Shown: positions 25,744 to 35,709, counted from the stretch's first letter. The stretch is 64,000 nt of DNA from Paenibacillus naphthalenovorans (GCF_900099895.1 NZ_FNDY01000004.1:124001-188000); one strand, 5' to 3'. Numbers and translations are program-made. The notes: generated by a model from the letters alone, not told the origin.

Positions 25744-26505
25744 TTACAGCGCGGAACCGTGCCTGGCATCATGCCCGGGCTGGAGCTCGCGGGCCACCTT
25801 GGCAAACTTATAGCCTACACCATGTACATTAATAATGTACTGGGGGGCGGAAGGATCGGGCTCGATCTTTTTGCGGAGATTGCTCACATGTACAATGATC
25901 GTCCGCGTATCGTTAAAGCATTCCTGTTCCCATATTTCCCGAAACAAATATTCGTGACTTATCGTCTGCTCCGGGCGGTAGGCGAGAAAGCTCAGCAGAT
26001 CGAATTCCTTGCGCGACAGCGTCACTTCCTGCCCGTTCACCTTTACGACACGACTGAGGCTGTCGATGTGGAGTGAGCCGATATGAAGCTGAGAGGGCTT
26101 GCTCTGCTCCGGGCTCTCGGCCGCCCCATTGCCCGCCAAATGCGATCTGCGCAGGTTGGCCCGTACCCGGGCGACCAGCTCATTGGGGCTGAAGGGCTTC
26201 GTAATGTAATCGTCTCCCCCTGCGTCCAGCCCCTTGATTTTATCCGCTTCGTCCTTCTTGCAGCTCAGAAACAAGATCGGCGCGCCGGAGATATTCCGCA
26301 TTTCACTGCAAACCTCAAACCCGCTTCGGCCGGGAAGCAGCACATCGAGAATGATGAGATCCGGCTGCTCTGCCACAGCCAAGGAAAGTGCGTTCTCTCC
26401 ATCCTCCGCGCACACCACTCGATAGTTGTTTTTCTCCAAATACAGCCGGATGACGTCGCGTATCTCGTAGTCGTCTTCAACAACCATTATGGTTTGGCCT
26501 GTCAT
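25744..26505 (-). CDS. OmpR/PhoB-family response regulator
   Basis: A 253-aa two-domain regulator. The receiver domain (residues 4-120) has the acidic pair in VVEDDYE, the phosphorylated Asp in LIILDVLLPGRSG, and the conserved Lys in DDYITKPFSPNE. The winged-helix DNA-binding domain covers about 140-240. It lies 62 bases before... in transcription order it precedes, and partners, the 7TMR-DISM kinase only by adjacency: the kinase gene (28738-26567) is transcribed first. The C-terminal tail after the wing is unusually long and basic. Cognate pairing is inferred from adjacency. Confidence 0.92.
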   Translation of the reverse strand: MTGQTIMVVEDDYEIRDVIRLYLEKNNYRVVCAEDGENALSLAVAEQPDLIILDVLLPGRSGFEVCSEMRNISGAPILFLSCKKDEADKIKGLDAGGDDYITKPFSPNELVARVRANLRRSHLAGNGAAESPEQSKPSQLHIGSLHIDSLSRVVKVNGQEVTLSRKEFDLLSFLAYRPEQTISHEYLFREIWEQECFNDTRTIIVHVSNLRKKIEPDPSAPQYIINVHGVGYKFAKVARELQPGHDARHGSAL

Positions 26506-26566
26506 TCCTTATTCACCTTCATTCTATATTTAAATCGCGGTTGGCGCATGCCGATGAACCGGCAAG

Positions 26567-28738
26567 TTACTCTTTCACTTGCGCCAATGGGATGGAAAAG
26601 CAGATGACGGTACCCTTCTGATGATCCGATCCCTCCACCCATATACGTCCGCCGTGGTACTCAACGATTTCTTTGGCAATCGATAATCCGAGCCCTTTAC
26701 CGCTTGTCTTGGCGTTGCGCGATTTATTGTTCGTGTAGAACCGGTCGAATATATAGGGCAAGTCTTCCAGATGGATTCCGATACCGCTATCGCTGATTCG
26801 GCACAGCATGCCTTGACCGTCATCAACCAGCTCCACATCGATCGAGCCGCCTTCAGGCGTAAACTTGACGGAATTATGAATCAAATTGCCGAACACCTGA
26901 TGCAGCCGCTCCAAATCCACCTCAACCGTGGAGAACATCCCGCGTTCGGCAGCCGTTCCCTTCATATTCAATGTATAACGAAGTCCCGCGTTTCGTACAT
27001 CCAACTCATATCTTGTATAAAGCAGTTCTATCAGACTCCGGGTCTGCATCGGCTGCATTTTAAAGGCGACCTGCCTTGCCTCCAATTGGGAAAGGTGAAA
27101 CAAGTCTTCAATCAGCCGATCCATCCCGACTACCTTGCTGTGGATGATTTGAAGATAACGGGTTTTCTGATCTTCCGTATCCACCATGCCGTCCATAATC
27201 GCTTCCAAATAGCATTGGATCGTAGTAAGCGGCGTTCCAAGATCGTGTGAGATATTGCTGAGCAGATGACTGCGGGAATTCTCCAAACGGGAAAGCTCGT
27301 CATTTTTCCGTTTTAACGCTTCGTTCGCCTGTTCAAGAGCCAGGGTGTGCGATTTGATTTTATCGTGAAGTCCGGTGTTCAGCTCGGTCAGAGCAGCCGA
27401 GAGCCTTTCCTCGTTGATGTAAGCCCGGGAAAGCTTGGTCGATAACAGTATGGATTGGGAAAAAACAAAGATGAGCAGGCCATACCCCGACATTTGATCA
27501 GTCGTATGCACAAGCTCGTGCGCGTACAGCATGTCATTCACAATCGTCAAGGCAAAAATAGAGCAGGCCACAAGAACAATGCCGCTGCCTTCCCGTTTAT
27601 GCAGCAAAGCGAGCGTGATGATGCTCATGAAGTAAACAATGCTTGCGGCGACAAACAACTGCAGAACGATCAGTGTCGGGGTGAACACCGTTGTAGGAGA
27701 AATAACGACAAATAAAGAGTAGGCCAGCATCGGTGCGCATAAAGCGAAATCGATCTTCCGGGAGCTTTCGCACGGATACAGCTTCGAGAAAAACAGCGCG
27801 AACAAGGGGATACCCAAGGCAGCCGTCAAATACTCCATTTTCAGCAAAAGCGTCCAATTAAAATCGGGGAACATTCTGGTCAGGACACTTTCGCCAAGCA
27901 GTGTCACCCGTAAGCTGAATAACAGGCAGAACAGGCCGAAGTACAGTACGGACTGTTCCTTCGTTCTAGCGGCGAACACCCCCAAATGGTACAACCCCAT
28001 GATCAGCAGGCTGCCGATCAGCAGCGTGTCGAATCCGGTGCACAGCTCTTTGGAGCGCATAATCATATCGATTGACCCCAGTTTGATGGGTTTAAGGACG
28101 CCGCCTTTTTGATGGTCAAAGTTTGATACCTGGAGCACCAAATCCAATTGGGAATCCTGCGTGTGCGCTGCCGCGGTTTGCGTAATATACTGGGGCACGG
28201 AACTCCACTTCGACGTCCCGACATGACCCGCCTCTGCAACCTCTTGTCCGTTCACCCAAAGCCTGTAAGACGTATTCATCGCCGGAATCCAGAGCATAAG
28301 CATTTCATCGGCCTGCTCCGGCAAAAGAACCTTAAGCCTGTAAGTGGCAAAGCCGTCACCCGGGCGGGATTGGCCTCCCGTCACCGTTTTATTCCAAGCG
28401 CCTGGAATCGAAAAATACTGCATCGGCAGCGGGTTTGCATTTTCTGCAAATTCATCAGGGGGGACAAGCCGGTTCCAATAAAATTCCCACTCGCCGTTCA
28501 GGGACACGGTTTCATTCGGCTTCCAGTCCCGGGTTCGCAAATCCAGGACGCCTTTTTCCGCAGCAGTCGCATGAGATAAAGACGAGAAAAACCGGCTCCC
28601 CTCCGAAAAGAGAGCCATGGCCAGAATTAGCAGCAGCAAGAAAAACGCGGTCAATACGGGAAACATTCTTTCGCTGGGCATGCTGTTCCATTCACTCTCC
28701 CGGGCTTCGATTACGGATTTGGTGCGATTCTGAGCCAA
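26567..28738 (-). CDS. sensor histidine kinase with 7TMR-DISM sensory module
   Basis: A 723-aa kinase. One N-terminal helix, an extracellular jelly-roll domain (7TMR-DISMED2-like, about 55-210, with NGEWEFYWNRL), seven membrane helices (about 230-440), a coiled-coil, HisKA with His in LSNISHDLGTPLTT, and an HATPase domain with N box (VFGNLIHNSVKF), DSGIGI and GKGLGLSI. Such modules are thought to sense carbohydrates or small ligands. The start is uncertain: TTG at 28738, or ATG at 28681. The response regulator gene follows after 61 bases. Confidence 0.9.
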   Translation of the reverse strand: MAQNRTKSVIEARESEWNSMPSERMFPVLTAFFLLLLILAMALFSEGSRFFSSLSHATAAEKGVLDLRTRDWKPNETVSLNGEWEFYWNRLVPPDEFAENANPLPMQYFSIPGAWNKTVTGGQSRPGDGFATYRLKVLLPEQADEMLMLWIPAMNTSYRLWVNGQEVAEAGHVGTSKWSSVPQYITQTAAAHTQDSQLDLVLQVSNFDHQKGGVLKPIKLGSIDMIMRSKELCTGFDTLLIGSLLIMGLYHLGVFAARTKEQSVLYFGLFCLLFSLRVTLLGESVLTRMFPDFNWTLLLKMEYLTAALGIPLFALFFSKLYPCESSRKIDFALCAPMLAYSLFVVISPTTVFTPTLIVLQLFVAASIVYFMSIITLALLHKREGSGIVLVACSIFALTIVNDMLYAHELVHTTDQMSGYGLLIFVFSQSILLSTKLSRAYINEERLSAALTELNTGLHDKIKSHTLALEQANEALKRKNDELSRLENSRSHLLSNISHDLGTPLTTIQCYLEAIMDGMVDTEDQKTRYLQIIHSKVVGMDRLIEDLFHLSQLEARQVAFKMQPMQTRSLIELLYTRYELDVRNAGLRYTLNMKGTAAERGMFSTVEVDLERLHQVFGNLIHNSVKFTPEGGSIDVELVDDGQGMLCRISDSGIGIHLEDLPYIFDRFYTNNKSRNAKTSGKGLGLSIAKEIVEYHGGRIWVEGSDHQKGTVICFSIPLAQVKE

Positions 28739-28927
28739 TCCAAGCCCGCCTTGTTCGCAGCACCCTTCTTGCCTTAACGCGCTCCGTCTCGTTCTTAATA
28801 ACTAACAATTGGGGTTAAATGTTAATTCGCTCCAATCGGCCAAAAATCCTGCCTGTCCGTTGAAACCACCCCCCGCAGCGAGGCCGTGTTAAGCCAACGC
28901 CTGCGCGGGATTTTGCGAACAGAAGAT

Positions 28928-30277
28928 TTACTTTAGGCGTGCCGCATCCCAGTCCGTTCGATAAAATCGTATGCAGACCACAAGAGCAAACAAGCCGAGA
29001 AACAGGTAGAGGGACAACCACGCCCCCGCGCTTCCGAGCCCTGCCATAAACGTTAACCCATACGCTAAAGGGATGAACACCAGCCAGTTCAGCACCAGCG
29101 ATACGCGGACGAGAAAAGAAGTGTCGCCCAGCCCTCGCAGGGCGCCGGAATAATAGTTAAGCAGACCGTCAAATAGCTGCAGGAAGGCTGAAATCATAAT
29201 CAGCTTGCCGGCAAGCGTATAAACGGCCGGATCGCTCGAATACAGACGTGCCACCGTTTCGGAGAAGACAAATTCCGCCATTCCCATCAAGAGCAAAAAC
29301 AGGCTGCCGAGCACGGCCACATCCGTGCCGAGCCTTCTGGCGAGGTAAGGCTCGCCGCGGCCGATTTCCTGTCCGACAAGAATCGTCGCCGTCGCCCCGA
29401 AAGCGAAAGCCGGCATATAGCCCAGCGCCATCACGTTCAGGGCGATCTCATTGGCGGCTAAGGCCTCCGTTCCCAGTCGTGTGACAAACATCGTAAATAT
29501 AAACATGGCACCGCTCATGGCGAGCTCCTGCACGCCAAGCTTCCCGCTTTCGCCTGCGATCAGGCGAATGTCCGATCGGTCCGCGGCGATCCGGCGGCGT
29601 GTGCCATAGCGGCGATGAAGACGAAAGAAATACACATACGCGCTGCCGACGAGGCCAAGCGCTTCCCCGATCAACACCGCTAGCCCCGCTCCCCGCAGGC
29701 CAAGCTCGGGAAAACCCAGATTGCCGTAAGTCAATGTGCAGGTCAAAAAGATCATGGTCCCGTTGGCCAGAAGCGACATCTGCATCGGTGTCCGTGCATC
29801 CCCGATGCCGCGGAAAAAGCCTTGGAACACAAAGCTGACTATAAAGCAGGCGATAGCAAACAACCGGTATTTCAAATAGTCGGCACCGTTGGCGACAAGC
29901 TCCGCAGAGCCGCCCATCAGCTTCAGGATAAACGCCGACAGCAGCCAGCCCGTCAACACGACCAGCAGGGCTGCTCCCGCACTGACGTAAAGCGCTATAT
30001 ACGTCCGCCTGACCGCTTGCTCCATCTGCCCGGCCCCGTAGTTCTGCGCCACTAAATAATTGACCGAAAAGCCAAAACCGGAGCAAAGCGCCCAGGCATT
30101 GTACACAATGATATTCGAAACACCGACAATCGCAATGACCAGCGCCCCCATCGGCCCCACCATGATTAGATTGATGGTTCCCGTAACCGTACCGGCGGCA
30201 AAAGAGACGATGGAAGGAATCGCCAGGCCGAGAATCAGCTTCCAATGTTTTGTAAATTCCGCTAGCCCTTTGTTCAT
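28928..30277 (-). CDS. MATE-family multidrug/metabolite exporter
   Basis: A 449-aa membrane protein with twelve predicted helices and MATE features: FRGIGDARTPMQMS after helix 4-5 and the repeated second-half element ALRGLGDTSFLVRVS. MATE carriers export cationic drugs or metabolites using Na+ or H+. AGGA lies 9 bases before the ATG. It is upstream of the two-component system in the same direction but separated by about 190 bases with no clear terminator, so regulation by it is possible. Confidence 0.9.
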   Translation of the reverse strand: MNKGLAEFTKHWKLILGLAIPSIVSFAAGTVTGTINLIMVGPMGALVIAIVGVSNIIVYNAWALCSGFGFSVNYLVAQNYGAGQMEQAVRRTYIALYVSAGAALLVVLTGWLLSAFILKLMGGSAELVANGADYLKYRLFAIACFIVSFVFQGFFRGIGDARTPMQMSLLANGTMIFLTCTLTYGNLGFPELGLRGAGLAVLIGEALGLVGSAYVYFFRLHRRYGTRRRIAADRSDIRLIAGESGKLGVQELAMSGAMFIFTMFVTRLGTEALAANEIALNVMALGYMPAFAFGATATILVGQEIGRGEPYLARRLGTDVAVLGSLFLLLMGMAEFVFSETVARLYSSDPAVYTLAGKLIMISAFLQLFDGLLNYYSGALRGLGDTSFLVRVSLVLNWLVFIPLAYGLTFMAGLGSAGAWLSLYLFLGLFALVVCIRFYRTDWDAARLK

Positions 30278-30358
30278 GTATGCAGGTCCTGAATCCTTTC
30301 ATAGTATGAAGACATAATATCATTTTGACTGAATGTAAGTCTGCCAACAAGAGGCAGC

Positions 30359-30646
30359 ATGCCACAGAATCCCGCGAATCCGCGCAACGGACCCAAAAAA
30401 AGGAACAGACCCGAACCCTATGAGCAGATTACGAATGGAAAGGGGCTTCCTCCCATGGATAACGAATTGCAATCGATTATCGAAGAGCTGGCGTCCATCC
30501 AAAGACGTTATTCCCATATTCATACAAACTTTGATCGCCTTGAGCAAAAAATATCCCATATCGAGAAAAAGGTGTGGCTGTTAGAACATCGTACTTCCTC
30601 ACTTGCACTGCCGGCCCATCTCAACCAGCCTGTTCGACAGGTTTAA
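30359..30646 (+). CDS. small hypothetical coiled-coil protein (95 aa)
   Basis: A basic, Pro/Asn-rich N-terminus of about 30 residues, then an amphipathic helix (LQSIIEELASIQRRYSHIH and on) that looks like a short coiled-coil. Two starts are possible: ATG 30359 (GAGGCAGC before it) and ATG 30458 (AAAGGGG upstream). I do not recognise it. Its end overlaps the convergent methyltransferase gene by 26 bases. Confidence 0.5.
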   Translation: MPQNPANPRNGPKKRNRPEPYEQITNGKGLPPMDNELQSIIEELASIQRRYSHIHTNFDRLEQKISHIEKKVWLLEHRTSSLALPAHLNQPVRQV

Positions 30647-31418
30647 CGGCCTTGATTCGAATCCGGCGGTAATCGGCTATCCATTGCTTGCCGTCGTACA
30701 GCTTTGGCCTCAAGCCGGCTTCACACCGGAGGCACACTTCTTCCTTCTCGGCTTCGGACAATCCGGCAAAAAACGTACCCGCAAAAGCAGCCAGCCAATG
30801 GCGCAGACCCCGTTCTCCGCCATCCAGCGGCGTGGGCCGGTCGTACAGCTCCGCATAACCAACGGCAAAGCCCTGCTTCTCCAAAAGAGAAGCATACTCC
30901 CCGATGCTTGGAAAATACCAAGGATACCGTTTTTCCACCGGCACTCCATAGCTCTCTACCGCCGAGGTCAATGCTTGAATAATGGCGCCTACGTTTCCGA
31001 ATCCGCCGAACTCGGCGACAAAACGTCCGCCCGGCCGCAGCGACAGCCACACCGATTCTATGGCTTTGTCCGGTTTTTGCATCCAGTGCAGCGCCGCATT
31101 GGAGAACACAGCATCATATGGAGCCTCTCCTTCCTCCAACCGGAACGTTTCCCCGTCAGCTTCTACAAAACGCAGCTCAGGATATTTTTCCTTCGCTTTA
31201 GCTATCATCGTCTCCGAGCAGTCCAAACCGGTAACGACTGCTCCGCTCAGGCTGATCTGATGCGTCAGGTCACCCGTTCCGCAGCCCAAATCCAGTATGC
31301 GTTCTGCCGGCTTCGGCTGGAGCAGGCCGATCAGGCTCTGACCCAATCGGGAGACAAATCCGATCCGTTCATCGTAATGCTCAGCGTCCCATCGTTGTTC
31401 CATTCGATTCTCCTTCAT
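30621..31418 (-). CDS. SAM-dependent class I methyltransferase
   Basis: A 265-aa methyltransferase with motif I ILDLGCGTGDLT, the acidic end of strand 2 (VTGLDCSE), and DAVFSNAALHWM (post-motif), a pattern shared with trans-aconitate methyltransferase and BioC-like enzymes. AAAGGAG lies before the ATG at 31418. The substrate cannot be told from sequence. The gene is monocistronic and convergent with the coiled-coil ORF. Confidence 0.88.
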   Translation of the reverse strand: MKENRMEQRWDAEHYDERIGFVSRLGQSLIGLLQPKPAERILDLGCGTGDLTHQISLSGAVVTGLDCSETMIAKAKEKYPELRFVEADGETFRLEEGEAPYDAVFSNAALHWMQKPDKAIESVWLSLRPGGRFVAEFGGFGNVGAIIQALTSAVESYGVPVEKRYPWYFPSIGEYASLLEKQGFAVGYAELYDRPTPLDGGERGLRHWLAAFAGTFFAGLSEAEKEEVCLRCEAGLRPKLYDGKQWIADYRRIRIKAVKPVEQAG

Positions 31419-31738
31419 GTGCATCTCTCCTTTTATTTCCATTATCCGGGATCGCTCTTTATTAATCCAATATATAGGAGCAATTAAATTTATAGCCTGT
31501 ATCTATAAAAAATCAAAAACATAGTTCTTCGTATCCAATTAGGATAATAAAAACGACAAATATCGCCATTTTTCTACTACTTATTTACTAATGATATTTG
31601 TAAACGATATAATTAATTATCTATTAAAGGGATACGGTAAGCCTATAAAATTTTTTAGATCCCCTGTTTCTTACTTTGTTTCTATCCAAGCATCCATGAT
31701 ATAATGTATCGAATGCGACAGGTAGGTGATTTCAATCT
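31419..31738. promoter_or_regulatory. AT-rich intergenic region with the promoter of the LytTR-like kinase
   Basis: A 320-base stretch without a gene. On the plus strand TTGTTT (31676-31681) and TATAAT (31700-31705) are 18 bases apart, and TGA directly precedes the -10 (extended form). The rest is very AT-rich and carries no clear ORF or RNA; it may contain the methyltransferase promoter on the other strand. Confidence 0.6.
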
Positions 31739-33289
31739 ATGCAAAAAATTCCAGTCATACGCAATAAAAAGAGCTCCGACATTATGCTCATCCCTTCCGA
31801 TGAAATTGTAAAGATAGAATGCATACGGAATAATGAGTTTATCATTCATACGGTATCCGATACATATTACTGGGCTTCTTCACTGGAAGCCTTTGAAGAA
31901 ATGCTGTATGAGGAAGGGTTTCGGCTGATCGATCAAATGAACGTGGTGAACATGAACCATGTGACCGAATATGCGCCCCGCAAGGGAATCGTCACCCTGC
32001 GCTCCGATAATTCGAATCGTTACAAGACCGCTTCCGCTGCATGGATCCACGGCGAGCATATCACCAACATCATAAGCCTGCTTCGCAAGATGAAAGAGCT
32101 CGACCGCGGTATTCCTCAGGATGACGAAGGCGCCGATATCTTTGAAACGATTCTCGCTCAGGAAGAAGATCACCGGTTTGCCCGTTCGTATGCCATGATC
32201 AAGGCGCTTTATGATAAGAAGAAGGCGGAGATTTCTCTAGAGGAAAGCGAATTGCGGTATAAATCGTTATTCGAGCATAATCCTGATCCCATCATTTCCT
32301 TCAATCTGAACGGCTTGATCACCAGCGTCAATCCCGCCATGCACAATGTGTCAGGCTATACGGAGAAAGAGCTGCTTCATAAGTCGATCCATCCGTATCT
32401 TCCGAAGGACCATTTTCCCCGGTGGGAGCAATATTTCAAGGAAACGCTTAACGGTTCCACTGCGCATTATGAGATTTCGTTCCTCGGTAAGGACGGGAAA
32501 CGGATTGAACTCAGCGTCTTGAATTTCCCTATCATCGTCGGCAAGCAAATTGCAGGCGTCTACATGATCGGCCAGGACATCAGCGAGCGCAAGCGCGCGG
32601 AAGAGATGATTATCCGCTCCGAGAAGCTTTCCATTGTCGGTCAATTGGCCGCCGGCGTGGCTCATGAGATTCGCAACCCTCTTACTTCACTCAAAGGATT
32701 CGTACAGCTGATGCAAAACAAAGTAAGCGGATACGATCATTACTTCAGCATTATGCTTGATGAACTGGAACGGATCAATTTTATCGTCAGCGAGTTTTTG
32801 GTCATAGCCAAGCCTCAATCGGTTCAGTTTCAACCGAAAGATCCGGAAACGATCCTCCACAGCACCATCCTGCTGCTCAACTCCCAAGCCATCATTCATA
32901 ACGTGGAGATTATCGTTCATGCGGATCCGAACCTGCCAAAAATCAACTGCGACGAAAATCAGATCAAACAAGTGTTTATCAATATATTGAATAACTCCAT
33001 CGATTCGATGTCAGAAGGCGGAACCATCCACGTCGAGTTGAGAGTGACGGATGACGGAAATCTTCTCATGCGGTTTACGGACGAAGGCTGCGGCATCCCG
33101 CAGGACCGGATCACCCGTTTGGGTGAGCCCTTCTACACCACCAAGGAAAAAGGGACGGGGCTCGGCCTCATGGTAACCTACAAGATTATCGAAAATCATG
33201 CGGGAAAAATGAAAATTTACAGCGAGCTCGGCAAAGGAACAACCGTGGAAATTTTCATGCCTGCTCTCCAAACAGATCCTCTCCCATAG
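31739..33289 (+). CDS. sensor histidine kinase with an N-terminal LytTR-like domain and PAS domain
   Basis: A 516-aa soluble kinase. Residues 5-95 resemble a LytTR DNA-binding domain (I-P-SDEIVKIECIRNNEFIIHT, then FRLIDQMNVVNMNHVTEY). A PAS domain follows (about 170-283), then HisKA with His309 in AAGVAHEIRNPLTSLKG and HATPase with NILNNSIDSM, DEGCGIP and GTGLGL. The kinase core matches the sporulation kinase group (KinA/KinE type) that feeds the Spo0 phosphorelay. There is no adjacent response regulator. LytTR is normally an output domain of regulators, so its presence at the front of a kinase is unusual. The ribosome site (TAGGTGA) is weak. Confidence 0.85.
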   Translation: MQKIPVIRNKKSSDIMLIPSDEIVKIECIRNNEFIIHTVSDTYYWASSLEAFEEMLYEEGFRLIDQMNVVNMNHVTEYAPRKGIVTLRSDNSNRYKTASAAWIHGEHITNIISLLRKMKELDRGIPQDDEGADIFETILAQEEDHRFARSYAMIKALYDKKKAEISLEESELRYKSLFEHNPDPIISFNLNGLITSVNPAMHNVSGYTEKELLHKSIHPYLPKDHFPRWEQYFKETLNGSTAHYEISFLGKDGKRIELSVLNFPIIVGKQIAGVYMIGQDISERKRAEEMIIRSEKLSIVGQLAAGVAHEIRNPLTSLKGFVQLMQNKVSGYDHYFSIMLDELERINFIVSEFLVIAKPQSVQFQPKDPETILHSTILLLNSQAIIHNVEIIVHADPNLPKINCDENQIKQVFINILNNSIDSMSEGGTIHVELRVTDDGNLLMRFTDEGCGIPQDRITRLGEPFYTTKEKGTGLGLMVTYKIIENHAGKMKIYSELGKGTTVEIFMPALQTDPLP

Positions 33290-33347
33290 AGCCAGAGCGA
33301 GCCGAAAACGGGCTCCAACGCTGATCTTTCATGAATCCTGACGCCAA

Positions 33348-33384
33348 AACAGCCTCCCGGGTCCGATCGCCCCGGGAGGCTGTT
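33348..33384. terminator. bidirectional terminator between the kinase gene and prkA
   Basis: A 14-bp perfect stem, AACAGCCTCCCGGG against CCCGGGAGGCTGTT, lies between two convergent genes. TTTTGG follows on the minus strand, a weaker tract on the plus strand. Confidence 0.8.
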
Positions 33385-33441
33385 CCATTATGATGAGTTC
33401 CGGCGTACCGGCGTGTTGCGAGCCTTCACTGCGCCTCTTGT

Positions 33442-35337
33442 TTACCGGTTCAGCAGGCTGCCGACATAGCGCAGCAGCTCGTTGGCCGATGCTGTGGTAT
33501 AGCCGTGCTCTTCGACCAGCCGCTTAATCACTTCATTGATGCGCTTCAGCTGGTTTTCGTCCGGCGTTTTCGTAGACGTCGTAATTTTGACGATATCCTT
33601 CAGATCGGTGAACAGCTTCTTTTCAATCGCCTCGCGCAGACGCTCGTGGCTGCTGTAATCAAAACGTTTTCCTTTGCGCGAGTAGGAGGACATACGGATC
33701 AAAATTTCCTCCCGGAACGCTTTTTTCGCATTCTCCGAAATCCCGATCTGCTCTTCAATGGAGCGCATCAGTCTTTCGTCCGGATCCATCTCTTCTCCGG
33801 TGAGCGGATCCTTGATTTTCGCCCAATTGCAATAAGCTTCTATATTGTCCAGATAGTTGTTGAAGAGCGTTTTGGCCGACTCGTCGAAGGAGTAGACGAA
33901 CGCCTTCTGTACCTCTTTTTTCGCCAGCTCGTCGTATTCCTTGCGCGCGATGGAGATAAAATTGAGGTACCTCTCCCGCTCCTCCTTCGTGATGGAAGGA
34001 TGCTGGTCAAGTCCGTCCTTCAGCGCACGAAGCACATCCAGCGCATTGATAAACTCCAAGTCATGACGGATGAGCGCACTGGAAATCCGGTTGATGACGT
34101 AGCGCGGATCAATGCCGGTCATGCCTTCTTCCAAATATTCGTTTTGCATCTCCTTCAAGTCCGCTTCCTTGTAGCCCTCGACCTCCTCGCCATCGTACAT
34201 GCGCATCTTTTTCACGAGATCCATACCCTGCTTTTTGGATTCCTTGAGACGGGTAAGTATGGAGAAAATCGCCGCCGCGCGAAAGGAATGAGGCGCGATA
34301 TGCACGTGCTTCATGTCACTTTGCTTAATCAGCTTGGCATAAATTTTTTCTTCCTCCGATACCTTCAGATTGTAAGGGATCGGCATCACGATCATCCGCG
34401 ACTGCAGCGCTTCGTTCTTTTTATTGGAGATGAACGCCTTGTACTCGGATTCATTCGTATGCGCAATGATGAGTTCGTCGGCCGAAATGAGGGCAAAACG
34501 GCCCGCCTTGAAATTGCCCTCCTGGGTGAGCGAGAGCAAGTTCCAGAGGAACTTCTCGTCGCACTTGAGCATTTCCTGAAACTCCATCAGACCGCGATTT
34601 GCCTTGTTTAGCTCGCCGTCAAACCGGTATGCCCGCGGGTCCGATTCCGATCCGTATTGGGTGATCGTCGAAAAGTCGATGCTGCCCGTCAGATCCGCTA
34701 TGTCCTGGGATTTGGGATCCGAGGGGCTGAATGTCCCGATCCCGATCCGGTTTTCCTCAGAAATCAGCACGCGTTCAACCAGCACATCTTCAATACGGCC
34801 GCCGTACTCTTCGCGAAGACGGATCTGGCAGGACGGACACAGATTGCCTTCGATTTTGACCCCAAGCTCCGCTTCCACCTCAGGCCGCAGCTCATGAGGA
34901 ATCAAGTGAAGCGGTTCTTCATGCATCGGGCAGCCCTGGATCGCGTAAACGGCCCCTTCATCGGTTCGTGAAAACTGTTCCAAACCTTTTTTGAGCAAGG
35001 TCACGATGGTGGACTTTCCGCCGCTCACCGGACCCATCAGCAGCAGTATCCGTTTGCGGACATCCAGCCGTCTGGCGGCAGAATGAAAATACTCCTCTAC
35101 GAGCTTTTCAATCGCCAGGTCCAGCCCGAAAATCTCTTTTTCAAAGAAGTTATACTTTCGACGCCCATTCTCCTCTACTATGCCTTGGGAGGCAATCATC
35201 TCATACACTCGCGCATGAGCCGTCATTGCCAACCGCGGATTTTCCCGCAGTTTTTCTATATACTCGGCGAACGTTCCTGCCCAAGCAAGCCTTTCCGTTT
35301 CCGTGCGATAATCGGCGATTTTTTTGAATAAGTCCAT
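33442..35337 (-). CDS. prkA: PrkA serine protein kinase / AAA+ sporulation protein
   Basis: A 631-aa PrkA of normal length. The AAA+ part carries Walker A GPVSGGKST and a zinc-like CPSC pair (GNLCPSCQIRL); the C-terminal part corresponds to the kinase-homology region. PrkA affects sporulation and stationary-phase gene expression; protease as well as kinase activity has been reported for it. GGAGGAGG precedes the ATG. In related bacteria prkA is commonly followed by yhbH and spoVR; here these lie about 17 kb away on the plus strand and yhbH is truncated. Confidence 0.94.
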   Translation of the reverse strand: MDLFKKIADYRTETERLAWAGTFAEYIEKLRENPRLAMTAHARVYEMIASQGIVEENGRRKYNFFEKEIFGLDLAIEKLVEEYFHSAARRLDVRKRILLLMGPVSGGKSTIVTLLKKGLEQFSRTDEGAVYAIQGCPMHEEPLHLIPHELRPEVEAELGVKIEGNLCPSCQIRLREEYGGRIEDVLVERVLISEENRIGIGTFSPSDPKSQDIADLTGSIDFSTITQYGSESDPRAYRFDGELNKANRGLMEFQEMLKCDEKFLWNLLSLTQEGNFKAGRFALISADELIIAHTNESEYKAFISNKKNEALQSRMIVMPIPYNLKVSEEEKIYAKLIKQSDMKHVHIAPHSFRAAAIFSILTRLKESKKQGMDLVKKMRMYDGEEVEGYKEADLKEMQNEYLEEGMTGIDPRYVINRISSALIRHDLEFINALDVLRALKDGLDQHPSITKEERERYLNFISIARKEYDELAKKEVQKAFVYSFDESAKTLFNNYLDNIEAYCNWAKIKDPLTGEEMDPDERLMRSIEEQIGISENAKKAFREEILIRMSSYSRKGKRFDYSSHERLREAIEKKLFTDLKDIVKITTSTKTPDENQLKRINEVIKRLVEEHGYTTASANELLRYVGSLLNR

Positions 35338-35709
35338 GATTCAACCTCCTCCGGGTTTTGCGCGGCAACCTTTTTCAAAAGCACAGGTTGAGTTTTGCAG
35401 TGCAAAACCGATTTCAACTTCTTCCGCTGCATGGCACTAAACGCTTCGAAAAGCTTCTTCAGGGTGACGTCCATACATGCTCAGTGCAACCTAAGATATC
35501 TTTCCTTACATCTTCTTTAAAATTTTGAAGTGTATTAAATAACTATGCAGTGAACGGGAGTAAGTTGACCGAAATTTTAGACAAAATTGGCCAAAACCTT
35601 AAATGAGGCGAAAGGCTTATCCAAAGGGGAACGATAAGAATGGAAAGGAGCGGAAAGTACGGCTGTGGTATAATAATCGTACGATGAAAGCTTAAAGGAG
35701 AACAACACC
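35338..35709. promoter_or_regulatory. divergent control region of prkA and the DUF2161 gene
   Basis: This 372-base region holds no credible gene. Near prkA there is a palindrome GTTTTGCA-G-TGCAAAAC (35392-35408). On the plus side TGG-TATAAT (35666-35674) is an extended -10 promoter about 35 bases before the DUF2161 start. I see no typical sigma-A promoter for prkA, which would fit a sporulation sigma factor but does not prove it. Confidence 0.55.

Noticed and set aside
33505-34611. Long plus-strand reading frame (368 codons) antisense to prkA
   Set aside because: Codon shadow of prkA; composition is Arg/Leu/Phe-rich without any domain pattern.
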